Below, one piece after another: positions 1 through 10,436 of a DNA stretch of 64,000 nucleotides. The DNA is from Methanolobus sp. Its GTDB lineage: Archaea; Halobacteriota; Methanosarcinia; Methanosarcinales; Methanosarcinaceae. A program made the position numbers and the translations under genes. The notes beneath the pieces are model-generated. The model was not told where the DNA came from, did no database searches, and was given only the letters and a program-made list of their open reading frames with translations. The stretch covers positions 26,298 through 90,297 of the forward strand of contig NZ_JADQBY010000004.1 in NCBI RefSeq assembly GCF_016278385.1, in the 5' to 3' direction. Every line of letters starts with the position of its first letter. Position 1 is the stretch's first letter.

Positions 1-279
1 ATCAAAATCCGAAGCCTTCCTCATTGCTCTTGTAAGCTGGGCTAACAAGTCATCGTCTGATGGAGCGGTATGTGCACTATCATAGACATAGCCACACATG
101 GTGCAGCCTCCTGCCTTACCCCACCAGCATCCGGATGTCTTAAAAATTATAGTAATGGTGTCTACCTGCTCAGTACCGAGAAGGTCTTTCCCGGCCCACA
201 CAGCAGCAGGCTCGTTGGTACGAGAGGGTTTTATCCTCTGGCGATTACGGATATCAAGAACTTCTTTATTTAATGACAT
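1..279 (-). CDS. N-terminal part of a radical SAM protein, RaSEA-like (archaeosine biosynthesis); truncated by the window edge
   Basis: Reverse strand from ATG at 279 reads MSLNKEVLDIRNRQRIKPSRTNEPAAVWAGKDLLGTEQVDTITIIFKTSGCWWGKAGGCTMCGYVYDS... with a CX7CX2C radical-SAM-type motif. Absent from the ORF track because it runs off the window. Confidence 0.75.
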   Translation of the reverse strand, partial: MSLNKEVLDIRNRQRIKPSRTNEPAAVWAGKDLLGTEQVDTITIIFKTSGCWWGKAGGCTMCGYVYDSAHTAPSDDDLLAQLTRAMRKASDFD

Positions 280-309
280 TTGCCTGAACTCTTAGTATAA
301 ATGTAATAT

Positions 310-1224
310 TCACTCGAACTCTATTGTAGCTGGTGGTTTGGGGGTCAGATCATACAGAACCCTCGCAACTGAAGGGATCTCTGCAGTGATACGCGATTCT
401 ATAGTTCTAAGAACACTCCATGGAAGCTCCATTGCTTCTGCAGTCATGCCGTCCCTTGAACCTACTGCCCTTACAGCAACTATCCAGCCATGTACTCTCA
501 CATCACCCTTGACTCCTGTGCCCTTGCCCACAATTGCGGCAAAGGTCTGCCAGGGATGGAATTGCTCTACAAGCTCTTCTTCAACAATTGCATTTGCTTC
601 CCTTACAGCATCTACAAGCTCCTCAGTGACCTTGCCGACGATCCTTACTGATAAACCGGGACCAGGGAAAGGCATCCTCTCAGATATCTCATGAGGGAGT
701 TCCAGTGCACGGGCAACCTCGCGGACCTCATCCTTGTACAGGTCATCTATTGGTTCCACAATTGCCTTAAAATCCATAACTGAAGGAAGACCACCGACGT
801 TGTGGTGTGATTTTATGCCACCTTCGGATTCTATCCGGTCAGGGTAAATGGTACCCTGAATCAGATATTCGGCTTTCAGTAACTTTGCCTCATCCTCAAA
901 GACACGTATAAAAGCCTCACCGACTGCCTTGCGTTTCTCCTCAGGATCCTCTATACCTGCAAGGGCTGAGAGAAAACGATCCTTTGCATCTACTACCTGA
1001 AGGTTCATGTCGGAGAATATTTCCTTTATTCTCTCGGTCTCACCCTTGCGCATAAGCCCGGTGTCAATGTATATAGGTGTCAGTTTGTCACCAATAGCAC
1101 GGTGTGCAAGGATTGCACATACTGAACTGTCTACACCTCCGGAAAGTGCAATAATGGCTCTGCCATCTATCTGCTGCTGAATCTTATCTATTGCCTTAGG
1201 AATGAATTTGTCTACTTTTACCAT
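310..1224 (-). CDS. guaAB: GMP synthase (glutamine-hydrolyzing) subunit B, ATP-pyrophosphatase
   Basis: [12 protein letters not shown]-loop, [11 protein letters not shown]-terminal KPPATIEFE; start reassigned to [10 protein letters not shown] at 1224. Confidence 0.93.
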   Translation of the reverse strand: MVKVDKFIPKAIDKIQQQIDGRAIIALSGGVDSSVCAILAHRAIGDKLTPIYIDTGLMRKGETERIKEIFSDMNLQVVDAKDRFLSALAGIEDPEEKRKAVGEAFIRVFEDEAKLLKAEYLIQGTIYPDRIESEGGIKSHHNVGGLPSVMDFKAIVEPIDDLYKDEVREVARALELPHEISERMPFPGPGLSVRIVGKVTEELVDAVREANAIVEEELVEQFHPWQTFAAIVGKGTGVKGDVRVHGWIVAVRAVGSRDGMTAEAMELPWSVLRTIESRITAEIPSVARVLYDLTPKPPATIEFE

Positions 1225-1483
1225 GAATGATAACTCCAAATATGAGATTTTTATGGGAATTTTTAGGGATTTTACCCTGAAATAGTATTTCGTACATATT
1301 AATGCTCGCCCGGACATAAGAGCCTTGCCGGAAAGAATAATCAAAAAACAGTCCTATTTGAGCACCAATCACTCACATCTCCCCAGAAAGAGGTTTGGAA
1401 GATATAGAATACTTTCACCCTGCATACAAGACAATTAAATACCTCAGTTAGATATATGCAGTAAAAGCAAGTATGGTCAAAAG

Positions 1484-3562
1484 ATGCACGAAACTCTCCG
1501 GAAGTATTTTGGATATTCTGATTTTCGTCCCCTTCAGGAAGACATAATTAACGATGTGCTCAATGACCGGGATACTTTTGTGCTAATGCCCACCGGAGGA
1601 GGGAAATCCCTTTGTTACCAGCTTCCTGCCCTTCTGAGGGATGGCATTACAGTAGTCGTATCTCCCCTTATATCACTCATGAAAGACCAGGTGGACAGCC
1701 TGAAAGAGAACGGCGTTGATGCGGCCTACCTGAATAGCACGCTGAAGCCTGCCGAGTCAAAGCGCATATATGAAGAACTGAAAAGGGGAGAGATAAAGAT
1801 ACTGTATGTTGCGCCTGAAAGACTGAATATGTCAAGCACTATTACGCTGCTCAAAGGTTTGAATGTAACTCTTTTTGCAATTGATGAGAGCCATTGTATT
1901 TCCGAATGGGGACATGACTTCAGACCGGAGTATCGCAAGCTCAATTACCTTAAGAAAAAATTCCCAAATGTCCCCATCATTGCACTTACTGCAACTGCTA
2001 CGCCAAAGGTCAGGGAAGATACGATTCAGCAGCTTGGTATTGCAGAAGGAAAAACATATGTTGCAAGTTTTAATCGCAAAAACCTGTTTTATCGGGTCAG
2101 GGCAAAAAAAGACACATATGACAATTTACTCCAGTACCTGAGAAAGAAAAAAGGAGATAGCGGCATAATCTATTGTCAAAGCCGCAAGACAGTTGACAGC
2201 CTTAGCACCAAACTAAGGAAAGCCGGCTTCAACGCACTTCCATACCATGCGGGCCTTACAGACAATCAGAGAGAAAAGAACCAGGATCTGTTCATTAAAG
2301 ACAGGACAGACATCATTGTCGCTACTATTGCCTTTGGAATGGGAATCGACAAGCCTAATGTTCGTTTTGTAATCCATTACGACCTTCCCAAAAACCTTGA
2401 GGGCTATTATCAGGAAACCGGACGAGGTGGCAGGGATGGTTTGGAATGCGAGTGTGTTCTTTTCTTCAGTCGTGGTGACAAATACAAAATAGAGTATTTC
2501 ATCAAACAGAAAGATAAGAAAGAAGAAAGAGACATCGCCCTCAAACAGCTCAATGACATGGTAGATTACTGCGAAACCAATGTATGTCGCCGGAAAGTAT
2601 TGCTTGGGTATTTTGGGGAAGAAGTGTTAGAAGAGAATTGCGGGAAATGTGACGTTTGCCTGCAACCACGCATTGAAGTTGATGGAACAGGTGATGCAAA
2701 GCTGCTAATTAATTGCATAAAGGAACTTGACCAGAGATTTGGAATGAACCATGTGATTGATGTGCTCACCGGCAGCCGGGCAAAGAAGATCACTGACAAG
2801 AAACACCACCTTCTCAAAAACTTCGGACAGGGAGACATGCATCTAAAAGCAGTCTGGCTGGACATGGCAAGAGAAATGGTGCGACAGGATGTTATAAAAG
2901 TAGAGGGTGCGCGTTACCCCCTGCTAAAATTGAACCGGAAGAGTGAGGAAGTCCTCGCTGGTGAAAGAATGGTAACCTTCACACGAAAAGTAAGTGAGGA
3001 CTGCCAGGAAGATTATGAGCCAGTTTCTTCTTCACCCATCAGAGAAGAAAACTTTGGATCACCATCTCCGACCCTACACAGGAAAGTAAGTGATGACCCC
3101 GATAAAGATCTTTTCAACAAACTGAAGGAACTGCGTATATCACTGGCCCAGATGCAGGACGTACCCCCATATATCGTGTTTGCGGACACCAGTCTTCGTC
3201 AGATGGCTGCTAAAAAGCCGCAAGATAAAGCAGAACTCTTGAAAATAACCGGTGTAGGAGAATACAAACTCAAGAAATATGGAGACATGTTCCTTAAGGA
3301 AATAGCAAAGCATTGTGACGGACCTGAGGGTAAACAAACAATCGATAAAAAGAATGCTTCCAAAGCAGTTGTCAAAAAAGAAAATAGTGCTAAAACAAGT
3401 TCTTTGACAAGCCCAAAACCTGCGCTCAAAAAAGAAATGGTACTCAGAGCATTGAGTGAACTGGAAAATGACCTCCTCATAGCAATAAAAGACAAACTGG
3501 GCGGCACATATTCCGATGAGGAAATAAGGAATATATATCAATCACTTATCAAAAATAAATGA
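1484..3562 (+). CDS. recQ: RecQ family ATP-dependent DNA helicase with HRDC-like C-terminal domain
   Basis: GGGKSLCYQLPAL, DESHCISEWGHDFRPEY, ALTATATP, QETGRGGRDG; Cys-rich zinc region. Confidence 0.93.
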   Translation: MHETLRKYFGYSDFRPLQEDIINDVLNDRDTFVLMPTGGGKSLCYQLPALLRDGITVVVSPLISLMKDQVDSLKENGVDAAYLNSTLKPAESKRIYEELKRGEIKILYVAPERLNMSSTITLLKGLNVTLFAIDESHCISEWGHDFRPEYRKLNYLKKKFPNVPIIALTATATPKVREDTIQQLGIAEGKTYVASFNRKNLFYRVRAKKDTYDNLLQYLRKKKGDSGIIYCQSRKTVDSLSTKLRKAGFNALPYHAGLTDNQREKNQDLFIKDRTDIIVATIAFGMGIDKPNVRFVIHYDLPKNLEGYYQETGRGGRDGLECECVLFFSRGDKYKIEYFIKQKDKKEERDIALKQLNDMVDYCETNVCRRKVLLGYFGEEVLEENCGKCDVCLQPRIEVDGTGDAKLLINCIKELDQRFGMNHVIDVLTGSRAKKITDKKHHLLKNFGQGDMHLKAVWLDMAREMVRQDVIKVEGARYPLLKLNRKSEEVLAGERMVTFTRKVSEDCQEDYEPVSSSPIREENFGSPSPTLHRKVSDDPDKDLFNKLKELRISLAQMQDVPPYIVFADTSLRQMAAKKPQDKAELLKITGVGEYKLKKYGDMFLKEIAKHCDGPEGKQTIDKKNASKAVVKKENSAKTSSLTSPKPALKKEMVLRALSELENDLLIAIKDKLGGTYSDEEIRNIYQSLIKNK

Positions 3563-3585
3563 TAATGATCGAATTTTCAAATTCA

Positions 3586-3711
3586 TTATTCACATGTATC
3601 CAGCAGATGCCTTTTAGGGCGAACCCTCTGGTCACCCGGATGAATAGGATTTACTTTTGCTTCCTTTTCGTATTTTTTCTGCGTTTTATCTTCAGGATTT
3701 TTCTCTGTCAT
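3586..3711 (-). CDS. small charged protein, 41 aa, unknown function
   Basis: ATG at 3711 gives MTEKNPEDKTQKKYEKEAKVNPIHPGDQRVRPKRHLLDTCE*; SD-like AGAGGTG just upstream. Below the ORF track length cutoff. Confidence 0.55.
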   Translation of the reverse strand: MTEKNPEDKTQKKYEKEAKVNPIHPGDQRVRPKRHLLDTCE

Positions 3712-3779
3712 ATAACCCACCTCTAATTAGTAATTTGTAAGCCCGGCTATTAAAAGTTAATGAAAAGAAAAAGAGCAAT

Positions 3780-4538
3780 TCACATCATCATGAATTGCAG
3801 TGTTATATAAAAAATAAGGTCCCCGAATACCACTGCGGTGATAAAACCTGCGGTGATAGGAATCATAAATGGAAGACCGGGAGTTATCCACACACCACCC
3901 TTTACTTTTCCAGCTTTCTGGTAGCCTTTCAATTCAGATATCACTTCAGAACTAAGTTCAGTACCTGACCTTGAAAATTTGAACTTAACACCATCCTTGG
4001 TTTTACTGTAAGCATCTATCATGCGAAAATGTCCTTTTTCCAGTTTGGAAATAGGCATGATGTAACCGATGAACATGTAGTATGGCCGCTTTAATGACTC
4101 TGTGGGATTTTTAAGCAGGTTGTATAGGAAAAGTCCTATAGGCACTATGATCGTGAGTATTACAGAATTTCCAAATACACTAAAAGCAAAGATATTGAAA
4201 AGTGGAACTCCATATACAGGAAGTGATGTTGAACCTATCATAATTGCCGGAAACGTGGGGATTATCAGAGAAATAACCATTAGAACCTTAGCATCAGCAC
4301 CACCAAACGCCCCTAGCTGGAAAAGCACATACACAAAGGCGAAGATGAAAAGGAATGTAAGTATGTTGCGTATGAGATATGGAAAACCATAGGTCATAAG
4401 GTCGTACATTATAAAGATGAATCCAACGCCAAACATCATGATCCATACTTCATTGACAACACGGCGGGTTTTGATATCAGCATAGCAGGCATACAGTAAA
4501 AAAGGCATGCATGCAAGTACTTTGAGTATTTCTATCAT
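3780..4538 (-). CDS. A24 family (type IV prepilin/preflagellin-like) peptidase, membrane protein
   Basis: YADIKTRRVVNEVW and GAFGGADAKVLM (GxGD-type aspartate motif); multiple TM segments. Confidence 0.85.
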   Translation of the reverse strand: MIEILKVLACMPFLLYACYADIKTRRVVNEVWIMMFGVGFIFIMYDLMTYGFPYLIRNILTFLFIFAFVYVLFQLGAFGGADAKVLMVISLIIPTFPAIMIGSTSLPVYGVPLFNIFAFSVFGNSVILTIIVPIGLFLYNLLKNPTESLKRPYYMFIGYIMPISKLEKGHFRMIDAYSKTKDGVKFKFSRSGTELSSEVISELKGYQKAGKVKGGVWITPGLPFMIPITAGFITAVVFGDLIFYITLQFMMM

Positions 4539-4539
4539 T

Positions 4540-5820
4540 TCAGTGTTTCTCCCATTTTTTCAGTTTCATGACCTCTGAGAGGGTTGATCCTCTGCGTATC
4601 TCTTCAAAAAGGCGCTGTTCGGTCTTTTCGACTTCCTTTGCACGCCTTGCAATCTCATAAGCACGTTCCTTTGGGATTACCACGACACCATTATCATCTC
4701 CGATGATATAATCACCCGGATTTACGGACTGGTTTCCACAGACTATTTCAGAATTTATTTCACCAAACCCTTTGGGCTCTCCGGCATTAGGAACATTACA
4801 GGTTGCAAAAACAGGTAACCCTATTTTACGAATTTCATCTATATCCCTCACTGCCCCATCGACGACAACTCCTGCTATACCCCTGTTAAGACAGCTTAGG
4901 GTTGCAAGGCCACCCCAGGGCGCAACATGCCTGCTGCCGTTATAAATAACAATCACGTCCCCTTCCTTTGCCCCATCTATGGCTTCCACAGCCTTGGCCC
5001 AATCACCTTTGAAGGTCTGGACCGTAACCGCAGTACCAACCATTTTTTTACCAGCCACCATGGAGAATATATCCTGCATGGCCCCTTTACGATGCATGGA
5101 ATCTGAAATATTGGGAGTGGAAACACCTTCCAGTATCTTACGGATCTCTTCGTCATGTGATGTTTTCAATACAGGTGCAACAGAAGGAAAATCAACACTT
5201 TGCCGGATGGCATTTGCTGAGGCGGTCACATTGGATGAGCGAATAATATTTCCCCCAACAATCACAATGTTCGCGCCAGAGGTCACAGCTTCCGAGCATG
5301 AATCTGCGTCCAGCCCGCCTGCTATGGCAACAGGAATACTCACGTGTTTCACGACTTCTTTCATTATGGCAAGTGAATCCTGACCTCCCATCTGCTGGTC
5401 TATGCCCGCATGCACATTAATGTAATCAACCCCCATCTTTTCCAGTTCGATACTACGGGAAACAGGGTCATTGACAGATATCAGGTCTGCCATTATCTTC
5501 ACACCATATTTTTTTGCGGCACGTATCGCTTCCTGAATGGTGGAATCATCGGCACTGGCAAGTACAACAACAATGTCTGCACCTGCTTTTGCACCCATTT
5601 CAACTTCTATAGAGCCGGTATCCGCTATTTTCATATCTGCGATAATTGTCCTGCCAGGAAAATTTTTCCGGATTTCCCTAATGGCATCCATGCCATCGCT
5701 TTTTATGAGCGGCGTTCCGACCTCGATCCAGTCCACACCCCCTTCAAGAGATTCTTTTGCTATCTGTATTGCTCGGTCCGTTTCTAAAATGTCAAGAGCT
5801 ACCTGAATGATTGGTTTGAT
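4540..5820 (-). CDS. Fusion of 3-hexulose-6-phosphate synthase-like domain (N) with RraA-like domain (C)
   Basis: N-terminal [50 protein letters not shown]-terminal RraA-type ([27 protein letters not shown]). The conserved N-terminus extends to 5820, beyond the first canonical start (GTG 5736). Confidence 0.88.
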   Translation of the reverse strand: MKPIIQVALDILETDRAIQIAKESLEGGVDWIEVGTPLIKSDGMDAIREIRKNFPGRTIIADMKIADTGSIEVEMGAKAGADIVVVLASADDSTIQEAIRAAKKYGVKIMADLISVNDPVSRSIELEKMGVDYINVHAGIDQQMGGQDSLAIMKEVVKHVSIPVAIAGGLDADSCSEAVTSGANIVIVGGNIIRSSNVTASANAIRQSVDFPSVAPVLKTSHDEEIRKILEGVSTPNISDSMHRKGAMQDIFSMVAGKKMVGTAVTVQTFKGDWAKAVEAIDGAKEGDVIVIYNGSRHVAPWGGLATLSCLNRGIAGVVVDGAVRDIDEIRKIGLPVFATCNVPNAGEPKGFGEINSEIVCGNQSVNPGDYIIGDDNGVVVIPKERAYEIARRAKEVEKTEQRLFEEIRRGSTLSEVMKLKKWEKH

Positions 5821-5918
5821 ATGATCACCTTTGGAAATACTTACACTACTAAAATACTTGAAAACCTATAAATTTAATCACGCAAAACTAATATCTTGTG
5901 AAATAATCCGGGAGAAAA

Positions 5919-6365
5919 ATGACTGAAAATGAAGAGATATCCGATCAGGAACGACAAATATTGCTGAACAGACTCCATAAGTGTCTTTTCTGGGTAGGAG
6001 AACAGATTCCCAATAAGATATACATCAAAGGAAAAGAGGTAAACCTTCATGAAGTTGTCTGGGAGATAGTCAATAAAACTAAGCTGGACGAGGATGACCT
6101 GAAAAACATTGATTATTTTTTAGAGCTCTTGTGCGATAAAGAAAAAGAATACGACGACTGCCTTGAACATGATCATCTAAATTGCGAGGAAGCAAAAGAA
6201 CTCTTTGATCAAGCAGCGGGTGTTATGCGGGCGATTATGGACCTTAAGGAACTGACAATATCCTCAAAAAGAAAAGTCATTTTCAAAAACCGGCAAATAT
6301 GCAATGATGTGAATACAGATGAATGGGATACGCTGACAGAAGATATAAAGCAAAATGAACTCTGA
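5919..6365 (+). CDS. conserved archaeal hypothetical protein (DUF5788-like)
   Basis: 148-aa acidic ORF, MTENEEISDQERQILLNRLHKCLFWVGEQIP...; SD-like GGGAGA upstream. Confidence 0.6.
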   Translation: MTENEEISDQERQILLNRLHKCLFWVGEQIPNKIYIKGKEVNLHEVVWEIVNKTKLDEDDLKNIDYFLELLCDKEKEYDDCLEHDHLNCEEAKELFDQAAGVMRAIMDLKELTISSKRKVIFKNRQICNDVNTDEWDTLTEDIKQNEL

Positions 6366-6424
6366 ATACATATATCCCCATTATCAGGCAAATATTATAT
6401 CCCATGTAATGCCTCTAGTAGTCA

Positions 6425-7351
6425 ATGAAATTCAAGGACCAACATATCATTTCCATGAGAGAATTCCCAAGGGAAATGATCGATCATATCCTCAATGCTG
6501 CTGAAAAGATGGAGCCCATTGCACATGGGAAACAGAAATCAGACATGCTTGCCGGAAAAGTTCTTGCAGTCCTCTTTTTTGAACCAAGTACCAGAACCAG
6601 GATGTCTTTTGAGACTGCAATGTTGCGGCTTGGAGGAGATGTACTGAATTTGGGATCGGTGGATGCAAGTTCCATAGCCAAAGGAGAAACATTGGCGGAT
6701 ACCATTAGGGTTGTCGATGGCTACGTAGATGCTATTGTGTTACGTCACCCTAAAGAAGGTGCAGCGCAGCTTGCCTCTGAATTCTCAATAGTGCCTATTC
6801 TTAATGCAGGAGACGGTGCAGGCCACCATCCAACACAGACACTGCTTGACCTTTACACCATTAAGCGTGAGAGCCACCTTGAAGGATTAAAGATTGCACT
6901 TGCAGGTGACCTGAAATACGGAAGGACCGTGCATTCTCTTTGTTATGCGTTATCCCTATATGGCGCACAAATAACACTGATATCCCCAAAAGAACTTCGT
7001 ATGCCGGAAGAGATAATCAGCGACATAATAGCAAGGGGTGCAAAAATCATTGAAACTGATTCAATTGAGGATGCCATCAATGATGTTGATGTGCTTTATA
7101 TGACGCGCATACAAAAGGAAAGATTCCCGGATGCTGCAGAATATCAGAAAGTTGCAAATAAGCTTAAGATAACAATTGAAACATTAAAAGATGTGAAACC
7201 TGAATTAAAAATCATGCATCCGTTGCCAAGGGTTAACGAGATAGATACAAAAATTGATGATACACCCCATGCATGTTACTTCAAGCAGGCATTCTATGGA
7301 GTACCTGTACGCATGGCACTTTTAGGACTGGTTTTGGGGGCTATAGAATGA
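6425..7351 (+). CDS. pyrB: Aspartate carbamoyltransferase catalytic subunit
   Basis: FFEPSTRTRMSFETAM, GDGAGHHPTQTLLDLYTI, HPLPRVNEI. Confidence 0.97.
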   Translation: MKFKDQHIISMREFPREMIDHILNAAEKMEPIAHGKQKSDMLAGKVLAVLFFEPSTRTRMSFETAMLRLGGDVLNLGSVDASSIAKGETLADTIRVVDGYVDAIVLRHPKEGAAQLASEFSIVPILNAGDGAGHHPTQTLLDLYTIKRESHLEGLKIALAGDLKYGRTVHSLCYALSLYGAQITLISPKELRMPEEIISDIIARGAKIIETDSIEDAINDVDVLYMTRIQKERFPDAAEYQKVANKLKITIETLKDVKPELKIMHPLPRVNEIDTKIDDTPHACYFKQAFYGVPVRMALLGLVLGAIE

Positions 7352-7818
7352 CTGACATCGAAACAGAACTAAGGGTGCGCAGGATAGAGAATGGAACTGT
7401 TATAGACCACATCACTGCAGGAAAAGCATTAAATGTGCTAAAGATACTCGGACTGCCTGATTCATCCCACGGAGTCGTAAGTGTCCTGATCAACTCCCAT
7501 GGAAAATATGGGGAAAAAGATGTCGTGAAGATCGAGAATCGTGAACTTAAGGTTGAAGAGGTTGACAGAATAGCGCTTATTGCACCTAACGCAACTATCA
7601 ACATCATACGCAACTTCAATGTAACAAGCAAGAACAAGGTGCATATACCATCTTTTGTAGAGAACGTTGTAGGATGTATAAACCCTAATTGTATTTCCAA
7701 TAGTGATGAACCCATCACCTCGAAGTTCAAAGTGGATACTGAAGATACATGCCTGAAACTCAGATGTTTTTACTGTGGCCGGATGATATCAGAGAATATT
7801 GCAGAGCATCTGCTCTAG
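7348..7818 (+). CDS. pyrI: Aspartate carbamoyltransferase regulatory subunit
   Basis: MTDIETELRVRRIENGTVIDHITAGKAL; zinc domain CINPNCI...LRCFYC; ATGA overlap with pyrB; ends in TAG. Confidence 0.95.
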   Translation: MTDIETELRVRRIENGTVIDHITAGKALNVLKILGLPDSSHGVVSVLINSHGKYGEKDVVKIENRELKVEEVDRIALIAPNATINIIRNFNVTSKNKVHIPSFVENVVGCINPNCISNSDEPITSKFKVDTEDTCLKLRCFYCGRMISENIAEHLL

Positions 7819-7866
7819 AGTAGAGTTAAATAAATAAAAAGGAAGAAACGGTTGGAGGTAGAAATC

Positions 7867-7899
7867 ATGGCACCAAAATACACATGCTACAATTTATAA
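7867..7899 (+). pseudogene. 10-codon mini-ORF (MAPKYTCYNL*) with strong SD, possible truncated gene start or leader peptide
   Basis: GGAGGT 6 nt upstream of ATG, stop after 10 codons, then AT-rich non-coding sequence. Confidence 0.3.
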
Positions 7900-8024
7900 T
7901 ATATAATAACACATATATATAATTGATGGCCATTGTTAATGATTTAACATGAACTTTTATGCAAATAAATCACTCGAACTATGCCACAAATGAACACGTC
8001 TGTTCCAAAAAAAAGGTTTTGCCA

Positions 8025-8816
8025 TTAAAGGCCAAGAATATCCTGCATGGTATAAAGCCCGGGTTCAGCATTACCAATCCATGCAGCTGCTTTTACCGCA
8101 CCGCCTGCAAATGCCTGCCTTGAATGAGCCTGGTGTTTTATTTCGATCCTTTCACCATCACCTGCAAAGAGGACTGTATGATCACCTACAATATCCCCGC
8201 CACGAACAGCATGAATACCTATTTCTTTTCCACGTGGAGCAAGACCCTCACGGCCATAGACATAATCTTTGCCGCCAAGAACCTTGCTGATAACTTCAGC
8301 AGCTCCTTTGGCGGTGCCACTTGGAGCATCTTTCTTCTGATTATGGTGGGCTTCAATGATCTCAATATCAACATCATCAAGATACTTTGCTGCTTCACCA
8401 AGGAGCTTGAAGAACACATACACACCAACTGAGTAGTTAGGTGAGATAATTCCTGCTACATTGTTGCTGGTAATTGAATCCTCTATGGATTTTTTCTGCT
8501 CAGGAGTCAGACCGGTAGTACCTACCACTAGACTCACACCACATGCTGCTGCCCTTGGGGCATTGACCGCTGTAGCATTCGCAATGGTAAAATCAATAAG
8601 CACCTGAGTGCCGGTGTTTTTCAAAACAGATTCCATGTCATCAACATGGGACAATGGGACGTTCAAAGTACCTATATGAGCTACCTCGCCCACATCCTCA
8701 CCGATGTTCATAAGATCGAAAGCTGCTGTTAAGCAAACATCTTCAGACCTGATGATATTGTCAATGAGGAGTCTGCCCATTCTTCCCGAAGCACCGGTAA
8801 CTCCAACGTTTATCAT
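8025..8816 (-). CDS. dapB: 4-hydroxy-tetrahydrodipicolinate reductase
   Basis: GVTGASGRMGRLL, EAHHNQKKDAPSGTA; ATGA overlap with dapA. Confidence 0.96.
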   Translation of the reverse strand: MINVGVTGASGRMGRLLIDNIIRSEDVCLTAAFDLMNIGEDVGEVAHIGTLNVPLSHVDDMESVLKNTGTQVLIDFTIANATAVNAPRAAACGVSLVVGTTGLTPEQKKSIEDSITSNNVAGIISPNYSVGVYVFFKLLGEAAKYLDDVDIEIIEAHHNQKKDAPSGTAKGAAEVISKVLGGKDYVYGREGLAPRGKEIGIHAVRGGDIVGDHTVLFAGDGERIEIKHQAHSRQAFAGGAVKAAAWIGNAEPGLYTMQDILGL

Positions 8817-9688
8817 AAGATGCACCCCATGCTGCGAAGAACCTTTTCGAGTTCAACGCTGTTCCCTTCACTTAGAGGCGCAAGAGGGAGTCTCATAGCT
8901 CCACTTGACAGACCGAGAAGTTCCACAGCGCGCTTCACAGGAATTGGATTGGTCTCTGTGAATAATTCACGGATAAGAGGTGCCATTTCAAAATGAAGTT
9001 TTTTTGCAGTTTCGAAATCACTGGCTTTTACAGCATCATAGAGCTTTACCATCATTTCAGGAACAATGTTGGCAACAACAGATATCACACCTGCTCCGCC
9101 CATAGCAAGTATTGGAAATGTAAGTCCGTCCTCACCTGAGAGAACTACAAAATCTTCATCGACAGTCTGTTCAAGTATCTGTGACACTTTTCCAATATTG
9201 CCACTTGCCTCTTTTACAGCCACAATGTTCCCTACTTTTGAAAGCTCAATAATTACTTCCAAAGGCATATCCTGTCCTGTTCTGGAAGGTACGTTATATA
9301 GTACAATAGGGATATCAGCAGATTCCGCTATTTTCTTAAAATGAGCAATTAGTCCTGCATTATTGGGTTTAATGTAATAGGGGGATATAATAAGAACACC
9401 ATCTGCCCCGGAGTCCGCCGCATGTTTTGTGAGTTCAACTGCTTCAACAGTGTTGTTAGAACCAGTACCTGCCATGACAGGAACCTTCGCACAATCAACA
9501 CAAAGGTTGATCAGCTGTTTATGCTCCCCTGTTGACAGGGTAGCAGATTCACCGGTCGTGCCACTGACAACAACTCCGGAAACGCCACCTTCTTCAACAT
9601 AATTGACAATATTTCTGAAACTTTCCTCATCAATGCTATTATCACTAGAGAATGGCGTTACAAGAGCAGGCAAAACTCCTTTGAACAT
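8813..9688 (-). CDS. dapA: 4-hydroxy-tetrahydrodipicolinate synthase
   Basis: ALVTPF, GTTGESATLS, YNVPSRTG, VAVKEASGN. Confidence 0.97.
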   Translation of the reverse strand: MFKGVLPALVTPFSSDNSIDEESFRNIVNYVEEGGVSGVVVSGTTGESATLSTGEHKQLINLCVDCAKVPVMAGTGSNNTVEAVELTKHAADSGADGVLIISPYYIKPNNAGLIAHFKKIAESADIPIVLYNVPSRTGQDMPLEVIIELSKVGNIVAVKEASGNIGKVSQILEQTVDEDFVVLSGEDGLTFPILAMGGAGVISVVANIVPEMMVKLYDAVKASDFETAKKLHFEMAPLIRELFTETNPIPVKRAVELLGLSSGAMRLPLAPLSEGNSVELEKVLRSMGCIL

Positions 9689-9712
9689 GGGAATATCCCC
9701 TCTCCAAATAAA

Positions 9713-9907
9713 TTACTGTAATGGCTTATGTGTCATCTTTCTTGTCACGTAACCAGCTACACGGTTTCTGATAACCTTGCTCTCAATGGTGGTGTACTTT
9801 GACACAAGTGGCTTATTCTTATCGAAGTCAGTTGTAAATACATCACCATGCTTTTCTACTAAGCGAATTGAAATTCTCTTGATATTGGTTTGTCTAATAT
9901 TTCCCAT
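9713..9907 (-). CDS. rps17e: 30S ribosomal protein S17e
   Basis: [48 protein letters not shown]. Confidence 0.95.
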   Translation of the reverse strand: MGNIRQTNIKRISIRLVEKHGDVFTTDFDKNKPLVSKYTTIESKVIRNRVAGYVTRKMTHKPLQ

Positions 9908-10022
9908 GATAATTCTCCATTATTATTAAAATGAAACTCTATGATAGTAACTTGTATCGGGTTATAATAAATACCCTTACATTTATACCTTTTGGAATAC
10001 TGAAATGCACCTGAAGACTTAA

Positions 10023-10316
10023 TTATATATCTGTTTTTCCCAGAAGACGGTCAATTGCTTTTGCGTCTTTGAAAACTGGCTCTCTTGTGCCTTTTTGATT
10101 AAAAAAGAGAGCAATGAGCACAATTAGAAGGCCGATATTGGGATTTAAGTATGCAATAAATATTCCCAGAAGAATAAGTGTTGATGCCAGAATACCTTTT
10201 ATGACACCTTTGCGGTAAGAGCCAAGACGAGTTCTTTTATAGATGCGAATATCCCGCAAGGTAAGGAAAAGGACAACAACATATGCCAGCATCGCTATAT
10301 AAACGTACATTTTCAC
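10023..10316 (-). CDS. small membrane protein, unknown function
   Basis: 97 aa with hydrophobic helices; plausible coding composition. Confidence 0.55.
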   Translation of the reverse strand: MKMYVYIAMLAYVVVLFLTLRDIRIYKRTRLGSYRKGVIKGILASTLILLGIFIAYLNPNIGLLIVLIALFFNQKGTREPVFKDAKAIDRLLGKTDI

Positions 10317-10436
10317 ACCTGTACCCTTTAACTAGCTATTAACTTGATAACACTTGCCCATGGTCCGGGATATTATACCAGGGTTCTGTTGAGGCAGGCA
10401 TAATTAGTTAAATCCGGAAATATACATAAGGTTTGA

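Noticed and set aside
70-295. ORFs of 67 and 65 aa on the plus strand at the left edge
   Set aside because: Antisense to the clearly coding RaSEA-like N-terminus on the minus strand.
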